49,825 nt of DNA, from the NCBI GenBank assembly GCA_902526175.1, contig CABZJY010000009.1:1-49825 (forward strand), given 5' to 3'. Position 1 is the stretch's first letter; every line of letters begins with the position of its first letter. The DNA comes from an uncultured Alphaproteobacteria bacterium (GTDB taxonomy: Bacteria > Pseudomonadota > Alphaproteobacteria > Methylaequorales > Methylaequoraceae). Positions 27,711 to 36,336 of this stretch are shown piece after piece. A model generated the notes under the pieces. It ran no database searches. It was not told where the DNA came from and was given only the letters and a program-made list of their open reading frames with translations. The translations under genes and the position numbers were made by a program.

Positions 27711-28068
27711 CATAAAAACTTACGACGAAAAAAATATTTTTTCGAAAATTTTGAGAGGTGAGATTCCTTGTAAAACTGTATTTGAGAATGAGTTTATTCT
27801 AGCGTTCGAAGATATTAATCCTCAAGCTCCTGTTCATGTTCTTATTATTCCCAAGGAAAATTACTGTAGTTTACAAGACTTCTCATTAAACGCTAGTGAC
27901 AAAATAATATTAGAAATGATTAGGAGTATAGGAAAGATTTCTGAAAAATTGGAATTAGAAAACGGATACAGAATTATTAGTAACATTGGTGATGACGGAG
28001 GACAGGAAGTGCCTCATTTTCATATACATATTTTAGGAAAAAAAAAAATGACTAAGATTTTGCCTTGA
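27703..28068 (+). CDS. HIT-family nucleotide-binding protein (HinT type)
   Basis: 121 residues from a GTG start that lies 8 bp inside hisE; no closer ATG fits. It has N-I-F-S-K-I-L-R-G-E-I-P-C, A-F-E-D-I-N-P-Q-A-P-V-H-V-L-I-I-P-K and the histidine triad H-F-H-I-H at 105-109. HinT-type proteins hydrolyse purine nucleoside phosphoramidates; the physiological substrate here is unknown. It closes the histidine cluster, and its end overlaps the convergent gshB by 17 bp (28052-28068). Confidence 0.94.
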   Translation: MINIKTYDEKNIFSKILRGEIPCKTVFENEFILAFEDINPQAPVHVLIIPKENYCSLQDFSLNASDKIILEMIRSIGKISEKLELENGYRIISNIGDDGGQEVPHFHIHILGKKKMTKILP

Positions 28069-29026
28069 ATTGTATTTTCTTTTCAATTTGCTTCCATAAA
28101 GTTTTTTGAATTGAGACTCCATCCATCCGATTAATTTGATTGATACCAGTTGGTGAAGTAACATTTATTTCAGTAAGTTTGTTATCTATTATATCTATGC
28201 CAACGAAGAATAACCCATTTTTTTTTAATGATGGAGAAATTTGTTTACAAATGTTCAGTTCTGTTTTAGATAAATTGGTTTTTTTTGCTTGAGCACCTAA
28301 GTGCAAATTAGCTTTAAAACTTCCTGGAGAAGGGACTCTATTAATAGCACCGACTGGTTTGCCATCAATAAGTAGAACTCTTTTATCTCCTTTGGAAACT
28401 TTACTCATAAACTTTTGAACAACTATCTTTTGGGTGAAATTTTTTGTAAGGGCAGCAATACGTCCAATTGAATTTTTGTCTAACTTTTCAATTAAGGTCA
28501 CGCCAGATCCGCCTTTGTCATATAAAGGTTTAATGACGATTTTTTTATTTTTTCTTATAAATTTTTTGATGTCTTCAAGCTCATTTAAAATATCCGTCTT
28601 CGGAGTAATTTCTGGGTAATCTAAAGCATAAAGTTTTTCACTAAATTTTAAAATTCCCAGAGGACTATTGATAAAAAAGATATTGTCGGCATTTCTTAAT
28701 TCACTTTGAACCATGTGAAGGTGCAGATTTGTAACATAACTAATATCAAAAGGGGGATCCTGACGTAAAAAAATAACTTTAAAATGTGAATACTCATATT
28801 CGGAAAGGTTATTTGATATTGAAACACCACTATTTTTAAATTTAAATTTTTTACACCTTATTTTTTTTCTTTGTGAAGAAATGAAAATATCTTGAGGTCT
28901 ACAAAAAAAAATATTGTGACCTCTTTTTAAACCCTCTTCAATAATTGAAATAGTTGAATCTGAGTTAAAATTTATATTTTCTAATGGATCCATCTGCACT
29001 AGCACAGACAAATTGTTTTTTGTCAT
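28052..29026 (-). CDS. gshB: Glutathione synthetase
   Basis: 324 residues of the bacterial GshB ATP-grasp family. It begins V-L-V-Q-M-D-P-L-E-N-I as in the family (M-D-P-I-x-x-I), followed by F-L-R-Q-D-P-P-F-D, the ATP-grasp segment I-V-I-K-P-L-Y-D-K-G-G-S-G-V, and a C-terminal E-I-N-V-T-S-P-T-G-I. It joins gamma-glutamylcysteine and glycine. gshA is not in the window. It overlaps the BON gene by 4 bp and the HIT gene end by 17 bp. Confidence 0.96.
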   Translation of the reverse strand: MTKNNLSVLVQMDPLENINFNSDSTISIIEEGLKRGHNIFFCRPQDIFISSQRKKIRCKKFKFKNSGVSISNNLSEYEYSHFKVIFLRQDPPFDISYVTNLHLHMVQSELRNADNIFFINSPLGILKFSEKLYALDYPEITPKTDILNELEDIKKFIRKNKKIVIKPLYDKGGSGVTLIEKLDKNSIGRIAALTKNFTQKIVVQKFMSKVSKGDKRVLLIDGKPVGAINRVPSPGSFKANLHLGAQAKKTNLSKTELNICKQISPSLKKNGLFFVGIDIIDNKLTEINVTSPTGINQINRMDGVSIQKTLWKQIEKKIQFKAKS

Positions 29027-29613
29027 TTATTTATCAAGCTTTGATTTTTTAAGACTACAAAATTGACAATTTTATTAATCTCATTAATTTCCCTAAGAAC
29101 CTTATGCAATCTATTTTTCTCTTCAATACTCCTAGATATCCCAATTATAAATAGATCTTTTTTTAAAACTTGTAAAGAGTAATTGTTTGTTAGAATCAAT
29201 GAGTCTAATAATAATTTTGCTCTAATTTTTGATTCTAAAAATAAATCATTGGATCTTTCTAACAGAGTGTATTCTTGTCCTATCCGGATTTCATTAAAAA
29301 CTTCTATTACATCTGGCACGGACCAGGCAGATTTAATAATTTCTAGCCTTTCGAGCGATGAGTCCAAAATGCCAACCAATAAAACTTTTCCATTTAATAC
29401 ATGAACCCCAACATTTGATAAATTAGTAAGCTTGATGCTTGTTATTTTTGCTTTTACTTGTGAAAAAATATAAGCATCATTGACTGAAGCTTTGAACCCT
29501 TTTTCTGAAAATACTGCATTTCCAGCCATAGAAGTAACCGAGGACGCTGTACAGCCACACAAATTTAAAAACAAAAATATAAAAATAATTTTTTTAAAAT
29601 ACACTTTCGTCAT
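29023..29613 (-). CDS. BON-domain lipoprotein (OsmY/DolP-like)
   Basis: 196 residues. A lipobox (L-N-L-C-G-C) ends at Cys21. Two BON domains follow at roughly 45-115 and 118-190, each with the beta-strand N-V-x-V-L-N-G-K-V-x-L-V-G type pattern. BON proteins of this layout, such as E. coli DolP (YraP), bind phospholipids and support outer-membrane integrity; that role is inferred. It is transcribed into gshB with a 4-bp overlap and diverges from the LpoA-like gene over 21 bp. Confidence 0.85.
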   Translation of the reverse strand: MTKVYFKKIIFIFLFLNLCGCTASSVTSMAGNAVFSEKGFKASVNDAYIFSQVKAKITSIKLTNLSNVGVHVLNGKVLLVGILDSSLERLEIIKSAWSVPDVIEVFNEIRIGQEYTLLERSNDLFLESKIRAKLLLDSLILTNNYSLQVLKKDLFIIGISRSIEEKNRLHKVLREINEINKIVNFVVLKNQSLINK

Positions 29614-29620
29614 AATATTT

Positions 29621-29626
29621 TATAAT
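29621..29626 (+). promoter_or_regulatory. -10 box (TATAAT) of the LpoA/LppC-like gene
   Basis: A perfect TATAAT lies 8 nt before the ATG at 29635. The predicted transcript would start within 1-3 nt of the start codon, i.e. be leaderless. I find no strong -35 hexamer 16-18 bp upstream. No Shine-Dalgarno sequence is present. Confidence 0.45.
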
Positions 29627-29634
29627 CTAGATTT

Positions 29635-31107
29635 ATGAAAAAAAAAAAAAAATTTATCAATCTATATTTCTTTCCTCTTATTTTCTTTTTGTGTAGCTGT
29701 CAATTAAACGAAGAAATTGCTCAAATAAGAGATAACATCAGAGATAAACTAATACCGAAAACTGATGAACAATATGTAATTCAAAAGGATACAAATCAAT
29801 CAAAAATAAAAAAAGAATTTACTGAAAAAAATAAAGAGGAAACAGAGTTAATAAAAAATAGCAAAAAGAAAGAAAATTTAGATAAAAACTTTTCTAAATA
29901 TGACAAATCAGAAAATCAAGAAAAGATTCAAGCTGAAAAGTTTGCACTTGTGCTACCCAAATTAACAAAGAAGAAATTAGAAGAGATTAAAAAGAAAAGA
30001 CAAAATTTTGTTTTACCAGACAAAATTGGCGTTCTTGTTCCATTAACAGGGACAAAATCACATGTAGGAGAATATGTAACAAATTCTATAAGATTAAAAA
30101 TGTTAGATTCTTCTCTTAGTAAAGAATTCATGATTTTTGATACCAAAGGGACAGCTGAGGGAGCAAAGGAAGCTTTTTTGAATGCAATCTCAAAAAAAAT
30201 TAGTTTTTTTATTGGGCCTGTTTTTTCAGATTCAACAAATTCAATTAAAGAATTAAGTGATAAATACAATGCACCGGTGTTTAGTCTCTCAAATGATGAA
30301 AACTTGATTTCAAGCAATATATACATCACAGGAATCAGTATAAGAGAGGAACTAGATTGCATATTCAGAAACTTAAATAGTTCAAGAATTAACAACTTGG
30401 GTATTATACAATTCAAGAGTAAATCGTCAAAAAACATTAATGAAATAATCAGCTCAATTAACCCAGAAATAAATAAAGAATTTATTATTCTTGATAATGA
30501 AATATCAGTGGAAAAAGTATTGAGAGATTTCTCAAAATTCGATGAAAGAAAACAACAACTGGACCAAGAAAAAATTAAGGTCAATAATTCAGATCTGCCC
30601 CCTGAATTAAAAAATATAGAAATTAAAAAACTTTCAGTCTTAGATACTTATGGCCCATTACCTTTTGATGCACTTATAATAAATGCAACAGGAAATCGTT
30701 TGCTGGAAATAATGTCGTTGCTGGCATATTATGACATTAATTCATCAAATACACTTATTATGGGTACAAGTATATGGGAAAACTTTATAGCATATGATGA
30801 AAATATTTTTGAAGATGCATATTTTGTTTCAAGCAAGTCAAAAAAAAGATTAGAATACGATTCTAGATATCAGAGTAATTTTGACAAAAGCCCTAATAAT
30901 ATTAATTATTTAACTCACGATCTTCTAAAATTATTTGAGTTTATTGAAAATGAAGGCAATTTCCTAAATGCAAAGTTTGAAGGAATTTTGGGGACCACAG
31001 AGATTCTAGATAACAATTTTTTTTATAGAGATATATATTTAAAAAAATATAAAAATGGAAAAGTAATTAATATAGGAGAATGCAAAAATATTATTCTGGA
31101 TATCTAG
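29635..31107 (+). CDS. LpoA/LppC-like penicillin-binding-protein activator lipoprotein
   Basis: 490 residues. A signal peptide ends in a lipobox at Cys22 (F-L-C-S-C). Then comes a charged, Lys/Glu-rich, possibly coiled region to about 125, then a type I periplasmic-binding fold: K-I-G-V-L-V-P-L-T-G at about 131-140, F-F-I-G-P-V-F-S, and F-D-A-L-I-I-N-A-T-G. This is the LppC/LpoA-type family; LpoA activates peptidoglycan synthase PBP1A from the outer membrane. Similarity to ABC transporter leucine-binding proteins is the alternative reading. Codons 2-6 are an uninterrupted run of 15 A (29638-29652). The end overlaps the convergent rdgB stop by 4 bp. Confidence 0.8.
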   Translation: MKKKKKFINLYFFPLIFFLCSCQLNEEIAQIRDNIRDKLIPKTDEQYVIQKDTNQSKIKKEFTEKNKEETELIKNSKKKENLDKNFSKYDKSENQEKIQAEKFALVLPKLTKKKLEEIKKKRQNFVLPDKIGVLVPLTGTKSHVGEYVTNSIRLKMLDSSLSKEFMIFDTKGTAEGAKEAFLNAISKKISFFIGPVFSDSTNSIKELSDKYNAPVFSLSNDENLISSNIYITGISIREELDCIFRNLNSSRINNLGIIQFKSKSSKNINEIISSINPEINKEFIILDNEISVEKVLRDFSKFDERKQQLDQEKIKVNNSDLPPELKNIEIKKLSVLDTYGPLPFDALIINATGNRLLEIMSLLAYYDINSSNTLIMGTSIWENFIAYDENIFEDAYFVSSKSKKRLEYDSRYQSNFDKSPNNINYLTHDLLKLFEFIENEGNFLNAKFEGILGTTEILDNNFFYRDIYLKKYKNGKVINIGECKNIILDI

Positions 31108-31706
31108 TAGCTAAAGTGATCTTTTAATATTTTATTAAAAGCAATAGATCTATGATCCATATCCATTTTTACTTTCTTTTCTAACTCACCAAAGGTTTTA
31201 TTTTTATTGCTTGGCATAAAAAAAGGATCATAACCAAATCCATTGTCTCCTCTCGGCGGCCAAACTATTTGTCCCTCTATCTCTCCATAAAATGTATTGA
31301 TATGACCGTTTTTCCATAATATTGTAAGTACACAACAATATTTTGCTGAAAAATCATTGTTTTCGGTTTTCAGAATTTTTTTATATATTTCGTGCATGGC
31401 ATTTTTCCACCCGCCATACAATTTTGCCCATCTAGCAGAATATATTCCTGGTTCTCCATTTAAACAATTAACACACAAGCCTGAATCATCAGAAATTACA
31501 TTATAATTTAGACCACTACAACTCTTAGCCTTAATAATAGAATTTTCTTCGAAGCTTTTTCCATTTTCAATTGGCTCTTCAATATTTAATTCGAACGAAA
31601 ATTTTGTAGAAACATTAACTCTTCGGAATAATTCTCTGAATTCAGTTGCCTTACCTTTATTATGCGTTGCAACTAAAAAAGTTTCATTTTTTTCAATTTT
31701 ATTCAT
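31104..31706 (-). CDS. rdgB: dITP/XTP pyrophosphatase (RdgB/HAM1)
   Basis: 200 residues. Family motifs are V-A-T-H-N-K-G-K near 12-19, V-I-S-D-D-S-G-L with the catalytic Asp, P-G-I-Y-S-A-R-W-A, G-F-G-Y-D-P-F-F, and a C-terminal D-M-D-H-R-S-I-A-F. It removes deaminated purine nucleotides from the pool. It overlaps rph by 8 bp (31699-31706), the usual rph-rdgB pair. Confidence 0.96.
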   Translation of the reverse strand: MNKIEKNETFLVATHNKGKATEFRELFRRVNVSTKFSFELNIEEPIENGKSFEENSIIKAKSCSGLNYNVISDDSGLCVNCLNGEPGIYSARWAKLYGGWKNAMHEIYKKILKTENNDFSAKYCCVLTILWKNGHINTFYGEIEGQIVWPPRGDNGFGYDPFFMPSNKNKTFGELEKKVKMDMDHRSIAFNKILKDHFSY

Positions 31707-32418
31707 TTTTAAGAATTTTTTTTTGTATTTCTAGAATTTCATTGCAACCTTTTTCGGCCAAAGCATAAAGTTCTAAAAGCTGTTTTTTTGAGAATGTATT
31801 TTTTTCTCCTGAAATTTGAATCTCACTAATACCACTATTATTAGAGAAAACAAAATTTGCATCAACTTCAGCAACTGAATCTTCAGAATAATCAAGATCT
31901 AATAGAGGCTGACCTTCAACTATCCCACATGAGATAGCACAGATATAATTTTTAATCGGATTACTTTTTAGAATCTTTCTCTTCAATAATTTGGAAACTG
32001 CAATACTTAGTGAAATGAAAGAGCCTGTAATACTTGCCGTTCTGGTGCCGCCATCTGCTTGAATAACGTCACAGTCAAGAATGATTTGTTTATTTGGTAT
32101 TAGTGATAAGTCAAAAATTGATCGAATGGATCTACCAATTAATCTTTGAATTTCAGATGACCTGCTAGATTTTTTTCCTGATGTAATTTCCCTAATGTTA
32201 CGTTCTTGTGTAGCTCTAGGTAGCATACTATATTCAGCAGTTATCCATCCAGAATTTGATTTCTTTAACCATTTTGGTAAGGAACTGTCAATAGTTGCAG
32301 AACACAAAACACTTGTTTTACCAAGATTTATTATGCAAGCACCCTCCGCAAAATGATCCTCACATATTTGAACTTTTATTTGTCTCAATTCATTATATTT
32401 TCTGTTGAACTTTCTCAT
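31699..32418 (-). CDS. rph: Ribonuclease PH
   Basis: 239 residues. It has G-S-x-L-I-N-L-G-type G-A-C-I-I-N-L-G-K-T, E-Y-S-M-L-P-R-A-T-Q-E-R, the R-G-like motif S-S-E-I-Q-R-L-I-G-R-S-I-R, D-C-D-V-I-Q-A-D-G-G-T-R-T-A-S-I and D-L-D-Y-x-E-D as in the family. It trims tRNA 3' ends phosphorolytically. It diverges from hrcA over 64 bp, an arrangement conserved in alphaproteobacteria. Confidence 0.97.
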   Translation of the reverse strand: MRKFNRKYNELRQIKVQICEDHFAEGACIINLGKTSVLCSATIDSSLPKWLKKSNSGWITAEYSMLPRATQERNIREITSGKKSSRSSEIQRLIGRSIRSIFDLSLIPNKQIILDCDVIQADGGTRTASITGSFISLSIAVSKLLKRKILKSNPIKNYICAISCGIVEGQPLLDLDYSEDSVAEVDANFVFSNNSGISEIQISGEKNTFSKKQLLELYALAEKGCNEILEIQKKILKNE

Positions 32419-32469
32419 TTTTAAAAATATTTATTGTAAATCAACAATTATCAAATTATTAAATTAGGT

Positions 32470-32475
32470 TATACT
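32470..32475 (+). promoter_or_regulatory. -10-like box (TATACT) of hrcA
   Basis: TATACT lies 7 nt before the hrcA ATG at 32483, so the transcript would be leaderless or nearly so. A weak TTATCA (32448-32453) is 16 bp upstream. No Shine-Dalgarno and no CIRCE-type inverted repeat is seen in the rph-hrcA spacer. Confidence 0.4.
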
Positions 32476-32482
32476 AAATTTT

Positions 32483-33565
32483 ATGAAAAAGATTCCTAAG
32501 AATATTTTAAAAAATGGAAACTCTCCTATTTTTGACTTAAACGAGAGATCAAAAGAAATATTTACTCTAATTGTCGAAGATTATGTAACAAATGGAGAGC
32601 CAGTTGGATCAAGAAAACTTTCAACAAAATTACAGAAAAATTTGTCTGCTGCCTCAATCAGGAATGTAATGTCAGACTTGCAAGATGCAGGTCTTTTAAC
32701 TTCTCCACATTCTTCTGCAGGACGAGTTCCCACAGATTTTGGGATGAAGTTTTTTGTAGAAGGGCTTTTGCAAATAAGTAATCTTTCTAAAGACGAATGT
32801 AAAAATATAAAAAAAAAATTTAGAAGAGAAGAGAAAAGTGTTGATCAAATATACGATGATGCAATACATCTATTGTCTGGATTGTCAGATTGCGCTGGTT
32901 TAGTAGTAACACCAAAACTTGACGGGGGGATGAAGCATATTGAATTTTTACCTGTTAGTTCTGAGCAAGCTTTAGTTGTAATGGTGATGGAAAATGGTTT
33001 GGTAGAAAATAGATTAGTTAAGATACCTAAAGGATTGCCTAGTTCGGTTTTTCGTCAAATTACAAATTACTTGAATTCAAAGCTAGGGGGAAGAAGCTTG
33101 TTACAAAGCAAGAAAATTATTCAAAAAGAAATATTTGAAGACAAAAAACATCTTGATAAGGAATCTAAAGCTTTAATTGAGCAGGGGATAGCTTGTTGGG
33201 CTGACGCTTCAAAAAAAAATAAATTAATTTTAACAGGAACTTCAAAACTTCTTGAGGATGTAAAAGCACTTGAACAACTTGAAAATATAAGAATTCTTAT
33301 TGAAAAACTAGAAAACAAAGAAAACCTAATGCACATTATTGATAATACTCAAGAAGCAGATGGAATCCAAATTTTTATAGGTTCAGAAAACTCGCTTTTT
33401 GGAATGACAGGATGTTCAACAATAATCAGTCCATTCAGAAACAAGGATAAAGAAATAATTGGAGCAATTGGGGTTGTTGGTCCCACAAGAATAAATTACG
33501 CAAAAATAATTCCAGTTGTTGATTATACGGCCAAGCTTCTTGGTAGAGAAATTGGAATTAAATAA
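32483..33565 (+). CDS. hrcA: Heat-inducible transcription repressor HrcA
   Basis: 360 residues. The N-terminal winged helix shows L-N-E-R-S-K-E-I-F near 20-28, then Y-V-T-N-G-E-P-V-G-S-R-K-L-S and S-A-A-S-I-R-N-V-M-S-D-L, followed by L-T-S-P-H-S-S-A-G-R-V-P-T-D. The C-terminal part is the GAF-like HrcA domain. HrcA represses heat-shock operons at CIRCE elements. Its own operon with grpE and dnaK follows, but no CIRCE is visible in this window, so its targets (often groESL in alphaproteobacteria) are probably elsewhere. Confidence 0.96.
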   Translation: MKKIPKNILKNGNSPIFDLNERSKEIFTLIVEDYVTNGEPVGSRKLSTKLQKNLSAASIRNVMSDLQDAGLLTSPHSSAGRVPTDFGMKFFVEGLLQISNLSKDECKNIKKKFRREEKSVDQIYDDAIHLLSGLSDCAGLVVTPKLDGGMKHIEFLPVSSEQALVVMVMENGLVENRLVKIPKGLPSSVFRQITNYLNSKLGGRSLLQSKKIIQKEIFEDKKHLDKESKALIEQGIACWADASKKNKLILTGTSKLLEDVKALEQLENIRILIEKLENKENLMHIIDNTQEADGIQIFIGSENSLFGMTGCSTIISPFRNKDKEIIGAIGVVGPTRINYAKIIPVVDYTAKLLGREIGIK

Positions 33566-33576
33566 GGAGAGATATT

Positions 33577-34185
33577 ATGAATAAAGATGAGTCAAAAAAA
33601 TTTTCAAAAGAAAAAAGAGATTTAAAAGAAGAAATTGTTAAATCTAGTAATAAAGATACAAATCAAACAAAAACTCAAGTTTCTAATTCTGAAAAGAAAA
33701 TTACCGATCTTTTAACAAAAAATAAAGAACTTGAAGAAAAGATTCTTAGATTACTGGCGGAATCGGAAAATCTGAGAAAAAGACACGAAAGAGAAATTCA
33801 AGATAGTCAGTCATATGCCATTAAAAATTTTGCTTCATCACTTCTAAGTATTGCTGACAATTTTCAAAGAGCTATGCAGTCAGTTCCTGAAAAAGAAACT
33901 CAGAATACTTTAGTAAATAATTTAATTATAGGAATAAAGGCCGTTGAAAAAGAGTTTTTTGAGGTATTTGAAAAAAATGGAATTAAAAAATTTTCTTCCA
34001 TTAATCAGAAATTCGATCCAGAAATACATCAAGCTGTTTCTAAAATTAATCATGAAAAAATTCAGAAGGGCTTTGTGTGTGATGAATTACAATTGGGATT
34101 TAAAATTTCAGACAGATTGCTTAGACCCGCAATGGTTGTTGTTTCAGAAGGACCGAAGCAAGATGAAAAAAAAATGAAAAAGTAG
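33577..34185 (+). CDS. grpE: Nucleotide exchange factor GrpE
   Basis: 202 residues. A charged N-terminal coiled coil (about 35-85) includes R-L-L-A-E-S-E-N-L-R-K-R-H-E-R-E; it is followed by F-A-S-S-L-L-S-I-A-D-N-F-Q-R-A and the beta-rich head with F-D-P-E-I-H-Q-A-V and L-L-R-P-A-M-V-V-V. GrpE releases ADP from DnaK. A good Shine-Dalgarno (AAGGAGA) precedes the ATG, 11 bp after hrcA. dnaK follows after 154 bp with its own promoter. Confidence 0.96.
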   Translation: MNKDESKKFSKEKRDLKEEIVKSSNKDTNQTKTQVSNSEKKITDLLTKNKELEEKILRLLAESENLRKRHEREIQDSQSYAIKNFASSLLSIADNFQRAMQSVPEKETQNTLVNNLIIGIKAVEKEFFEVFEKNGIKKFSSINQKFDPEIHQAVSKINHEKIQKGFVCDELQLGFKISDRLLRPAMVVVSEGPKQDEKKMKK

Positions 34186-34227
34186 CTAACCAAGATTAAC
34201 TGAAAAGCGGGAAATTGAAAAAAACCC

Positions 34228-34256
34228 TTGATTTTATTTTTTTAAGTTACTATAAA
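34228..34256 (+). promoter_or_regulatory. dnaK promoter (TTGATT - 17 bp - TATAAA)
   Basis: TTGATT (34228-34233) and TATAAA (34251-34256) are separated by exactly 17 bp, a good vegetative-type promoter. The -35 also reads C-TTGA, as heat-shock sigma factors prefer, but the -10 lacks the CCCCAT-type sequence, so control by RpoH is uncertain. The predicted start near 34263-34265 gives a leader of about 76 nt. Confidence 0.6.
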
Positions 34257-34266
34257 ATAAATGACC

Positions 34267-34305
34267 GTATGTTTTAAATGCCTAATTATAGGGTTTAAAG
34301 CATAT
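34267..34305 (+). promoter_or_regulatory. Long hairpin at the 5' end of the dnaK leader RNA
   Basis: Arms 34267-34284 and 34289-34305 pair over about 17 positions with a few G-U pairs, one bulged G (34280) and a four-base loop (34285-34288). It begins within a few bases of the predicted transcription start. The dnaK Shine-Dalgarno (AAGGAAG region, about 34322-34337) lies outside it. It could stabilise the mRNA 5' end, act as a temperature-responsive fold, or be a DNA operator; no U-run follows, so it is not an intrinsic terminator. Confidence 0.55.
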
Positions 34306-34339
34306 ATCTGTCCAACTTATTAAGGAAGAGAAGGAAGTT

Positions 34340-36328
34340 ATGAGTTCTATTATAGGAATTGATCTAGGTACCACTAATTCTTGTGTTGCCATAATGGATG
34401 GTAAAAACCCAAAAGTCATAGAAAATGTTGAAGGTGCAAGAACAACACCATCAATGGTAGCATTTGCCGATAATAATGAAAAGCTTGTCGGTCAAGCTGC
34501 GAAACGTCAAGCAGTTACAAATCCAGAAAAAACATTGTTTGCAATTAAAAGATTAATAGGCAGGACGATGAATGATTCAACAGTTCAAAAAGATGTGGAA
34601 ACATTACCATACAAAATAGTGCCTGGAGACAACAAAGATGCTTGGGTTGGCATTGATGATGAGAAGTATTCCCCAAGTCAGATAAGTGCAATGATTCTTC
34701 AAAAGATGAAAGAAACAGCAGAAAAATATCTTGGAAACCCTGTCAAAGAAGCTGTTATAACTGTACCGGCTTATTTTAATGATGCCCAAAGACAAGCAAC
34801 TAAAGATGCAGGGAAAATCGCTGGCCTTGATGTAAAAAGGATTATTAATGAACCTACAGCAGCAGCACTTGCTTACGGTTTAGACAAGAAGAAAACTGGC
34901 ACAGTTGCAGTTTATGATTTAGGTGGAGGAACTTTTGATATTTCAATTCTGGAAATAGGAGATGGTGTATTTGAAGTAAAAGCAACTAATGGTGATACAA
35001 AATTAGGTGGAGAAGACTTTGATAATGTCTTAATTAACTATTTAGCTGATGAATTTAAGAAGAAGAATTCAATTGACTTACGTGACGATAAGCTTGCATT
35101 ACAAAGATTAAAAGAGGGTGCAGAAAAAGCAAAAATTGAATTATCAACCACAGTGCAGACAAGAGTAAATATCCCTTTTATTTCTGCAGATGCATCTGGT
35201 CCTAAACATTTGGACGAACCGATTTCAAGATCTAAATTTGAATCTTTAGCCGATGATCTGATTCAAAGAACGGTGAAACCGTGTGAGGAGGCACTAAAAG
35301 ATGCTGGACTAAAAGCTGGTGAGATCAACGATATTATTCTTGTTGGGGGTATGACGAGAATGCCAAAAGTAATAGAAACGGTTAAAACTTTCTTTGGAAA
35401 GGATCCAAACAGGAGTGTAAATCCAGATGAAGTTGTTGCACTTGGTGCTGCAGTTCAAGGGGGAGTTTTATCAGGTGATGTCAAAGACGTTTTATTACTT
35501 GATGTAACACCACTATCTCTTGGGATTGAGACGTTAGGCGGAGTGTTTACAAAGCTTATTGACAAGAACACAACAATACCCACAAATAAAGGTCAGACAT
35601 TTTCAACGGCTGAAGACAATCAGTCTGCAGTCACGATACGAGTTTTTCAAGGAGAAAGGTCAATAGCTGCAGATAACAAACTTCTTGGCCAATTTGATTT
35701 AGTTGACATTCCACCCGCTCCAAAAGGGATGCCACAAATTGAAGTTACATTTGATATTGATGCAAACGGAATAGTCAAGGTTTCTGCAAAAGATAAAGGT
35801 ACTGGTAAGGAGCACCAAATTCAAATTAAAGCTTCTGGAGGACTTTCAGAAGATGAGATTAATAAAATGGTTAAAGATGCTGAAGCAAATGCAGCGGCTG
35901 ATAAAGAGAAATTAGAGACAATTGAATTAAGAAATAATGCTGACTCTATGATTTCTAGCACAGAAAAAAATCTTAAGGAGCATGGAGGTAAGGTCCCTAA
36001 AGAAGATAAAGAAAAGATTGAAAAATCTCTAGAGGAGTTAAAGAAGGCTCTGAAAGATGAAAAGATTTCAAATAAAGATTTGAAGGAAAAAACTGAAAAT
36101 CTAGTTCAATCGTCAATGAAACTTGGTGAAGTTTTGTACAAGGAAGCTCAAGAAAAGGCTGAGAAAGAGAACAAAGCTTCTGAAAAAAATAAGAAAGAAA
36201 CTAAAGGAAAAAAACCAAAAGATCCTAAAGTTGTCGATGCTGATTTTGAAGATATCACTGAAAATCAGAAGAATCCTGAGAAAGATCCAAAACCTAAACA
36301 AGGATCCACAGGAACCGATGACAAGTAA
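34340..36328 (+). CDS. dnaK: Chaperone DnaK (Hsp70)
   Basis: 662 residues. It starts [14 protein letters not shown] and carries [37 protein letters not shown] and the linker [17 protein letters not shown] substrate-binding domain and helical lid follow, and the tail is extended and Lys/Glu/Asp-rich after the usual V-V-D-A-D-F-E-D. The tail is a little longer than in E. coli. It is translated from a purine-rich Shine-Dalgarno and followed by dnaJ after 8 bp. Confidence 0.99.
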   Translation: MSSIIGIDLGTTNSCVAIMDGKNPKVIENVEGARTTPSMVAFADNNEKLVGQAAKRQAVTNPEKTLFAIKRLIGRTMNDSTVQKDVETLPYKIVPGDNKDAWVGIDDEKYSPSQISAMILQKMKETAEKYLGNPVKEAVITVPAYFNDAQRQATKDAGKIAGLDVKRIINEPTAAALAYGLDKKKTGTVAVYDLGGGTFDISILEIGDGVFEVKATNGDTKLGGEDFDNVLINYLADEFKKKNSIDLRDDKLALQRLKEGAEKAKIELSTTVQTRVNIPFISADASGPKHLDEPISRSKFESLADDLIQRTVKPCEEALKDAGLKAGEINDIILVGGMTRMPKVIETVKTFFGKDPNRSVNPDEVVALGAAVQGGVLSGDVKDVLLLDVTPLSLGIETLGGVFTKLIDKNTTIPTNKGQTFSTAEDNQSAVTIRVFQGERSIAADNKLLGQFDLVDIPPAPKGMPQIEVTFDIDANGIVKVSAKDKGTGKEHQIQIKASGGLSEDEINKMVKDAEANAAADKEKLETIELRNNADSMISSTEKNLKEHGGKVPKEDKEKIEKSLEELKKALKDEKISNKDLKEKTENLVQSSMKLGEVLYKEAQEKAEKENKASEKNKKETKGKKPKDPKVVDADFEDITENQKNPEKDPKPKQGSTGTDDK

Positions 36329-36336
36329 ATTGATAA

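Noticed and set aside
29928-30584. Antisense reading frame of 218 codons within the LpoA-like gene
   Set aside because: It is the mirror of an A+T-rich, Lys/Glu-rich gene and is Leu/Phe/Ser-rich without motifs. The plus-strand frame has a lipobox and a fold signature.
32419-32482. CIRCE operator in the rph-hrcA spacer
   Set aside because: No TTAGCACTC or GAGTGCTAA half-site is present here or before grpE and dnaK.
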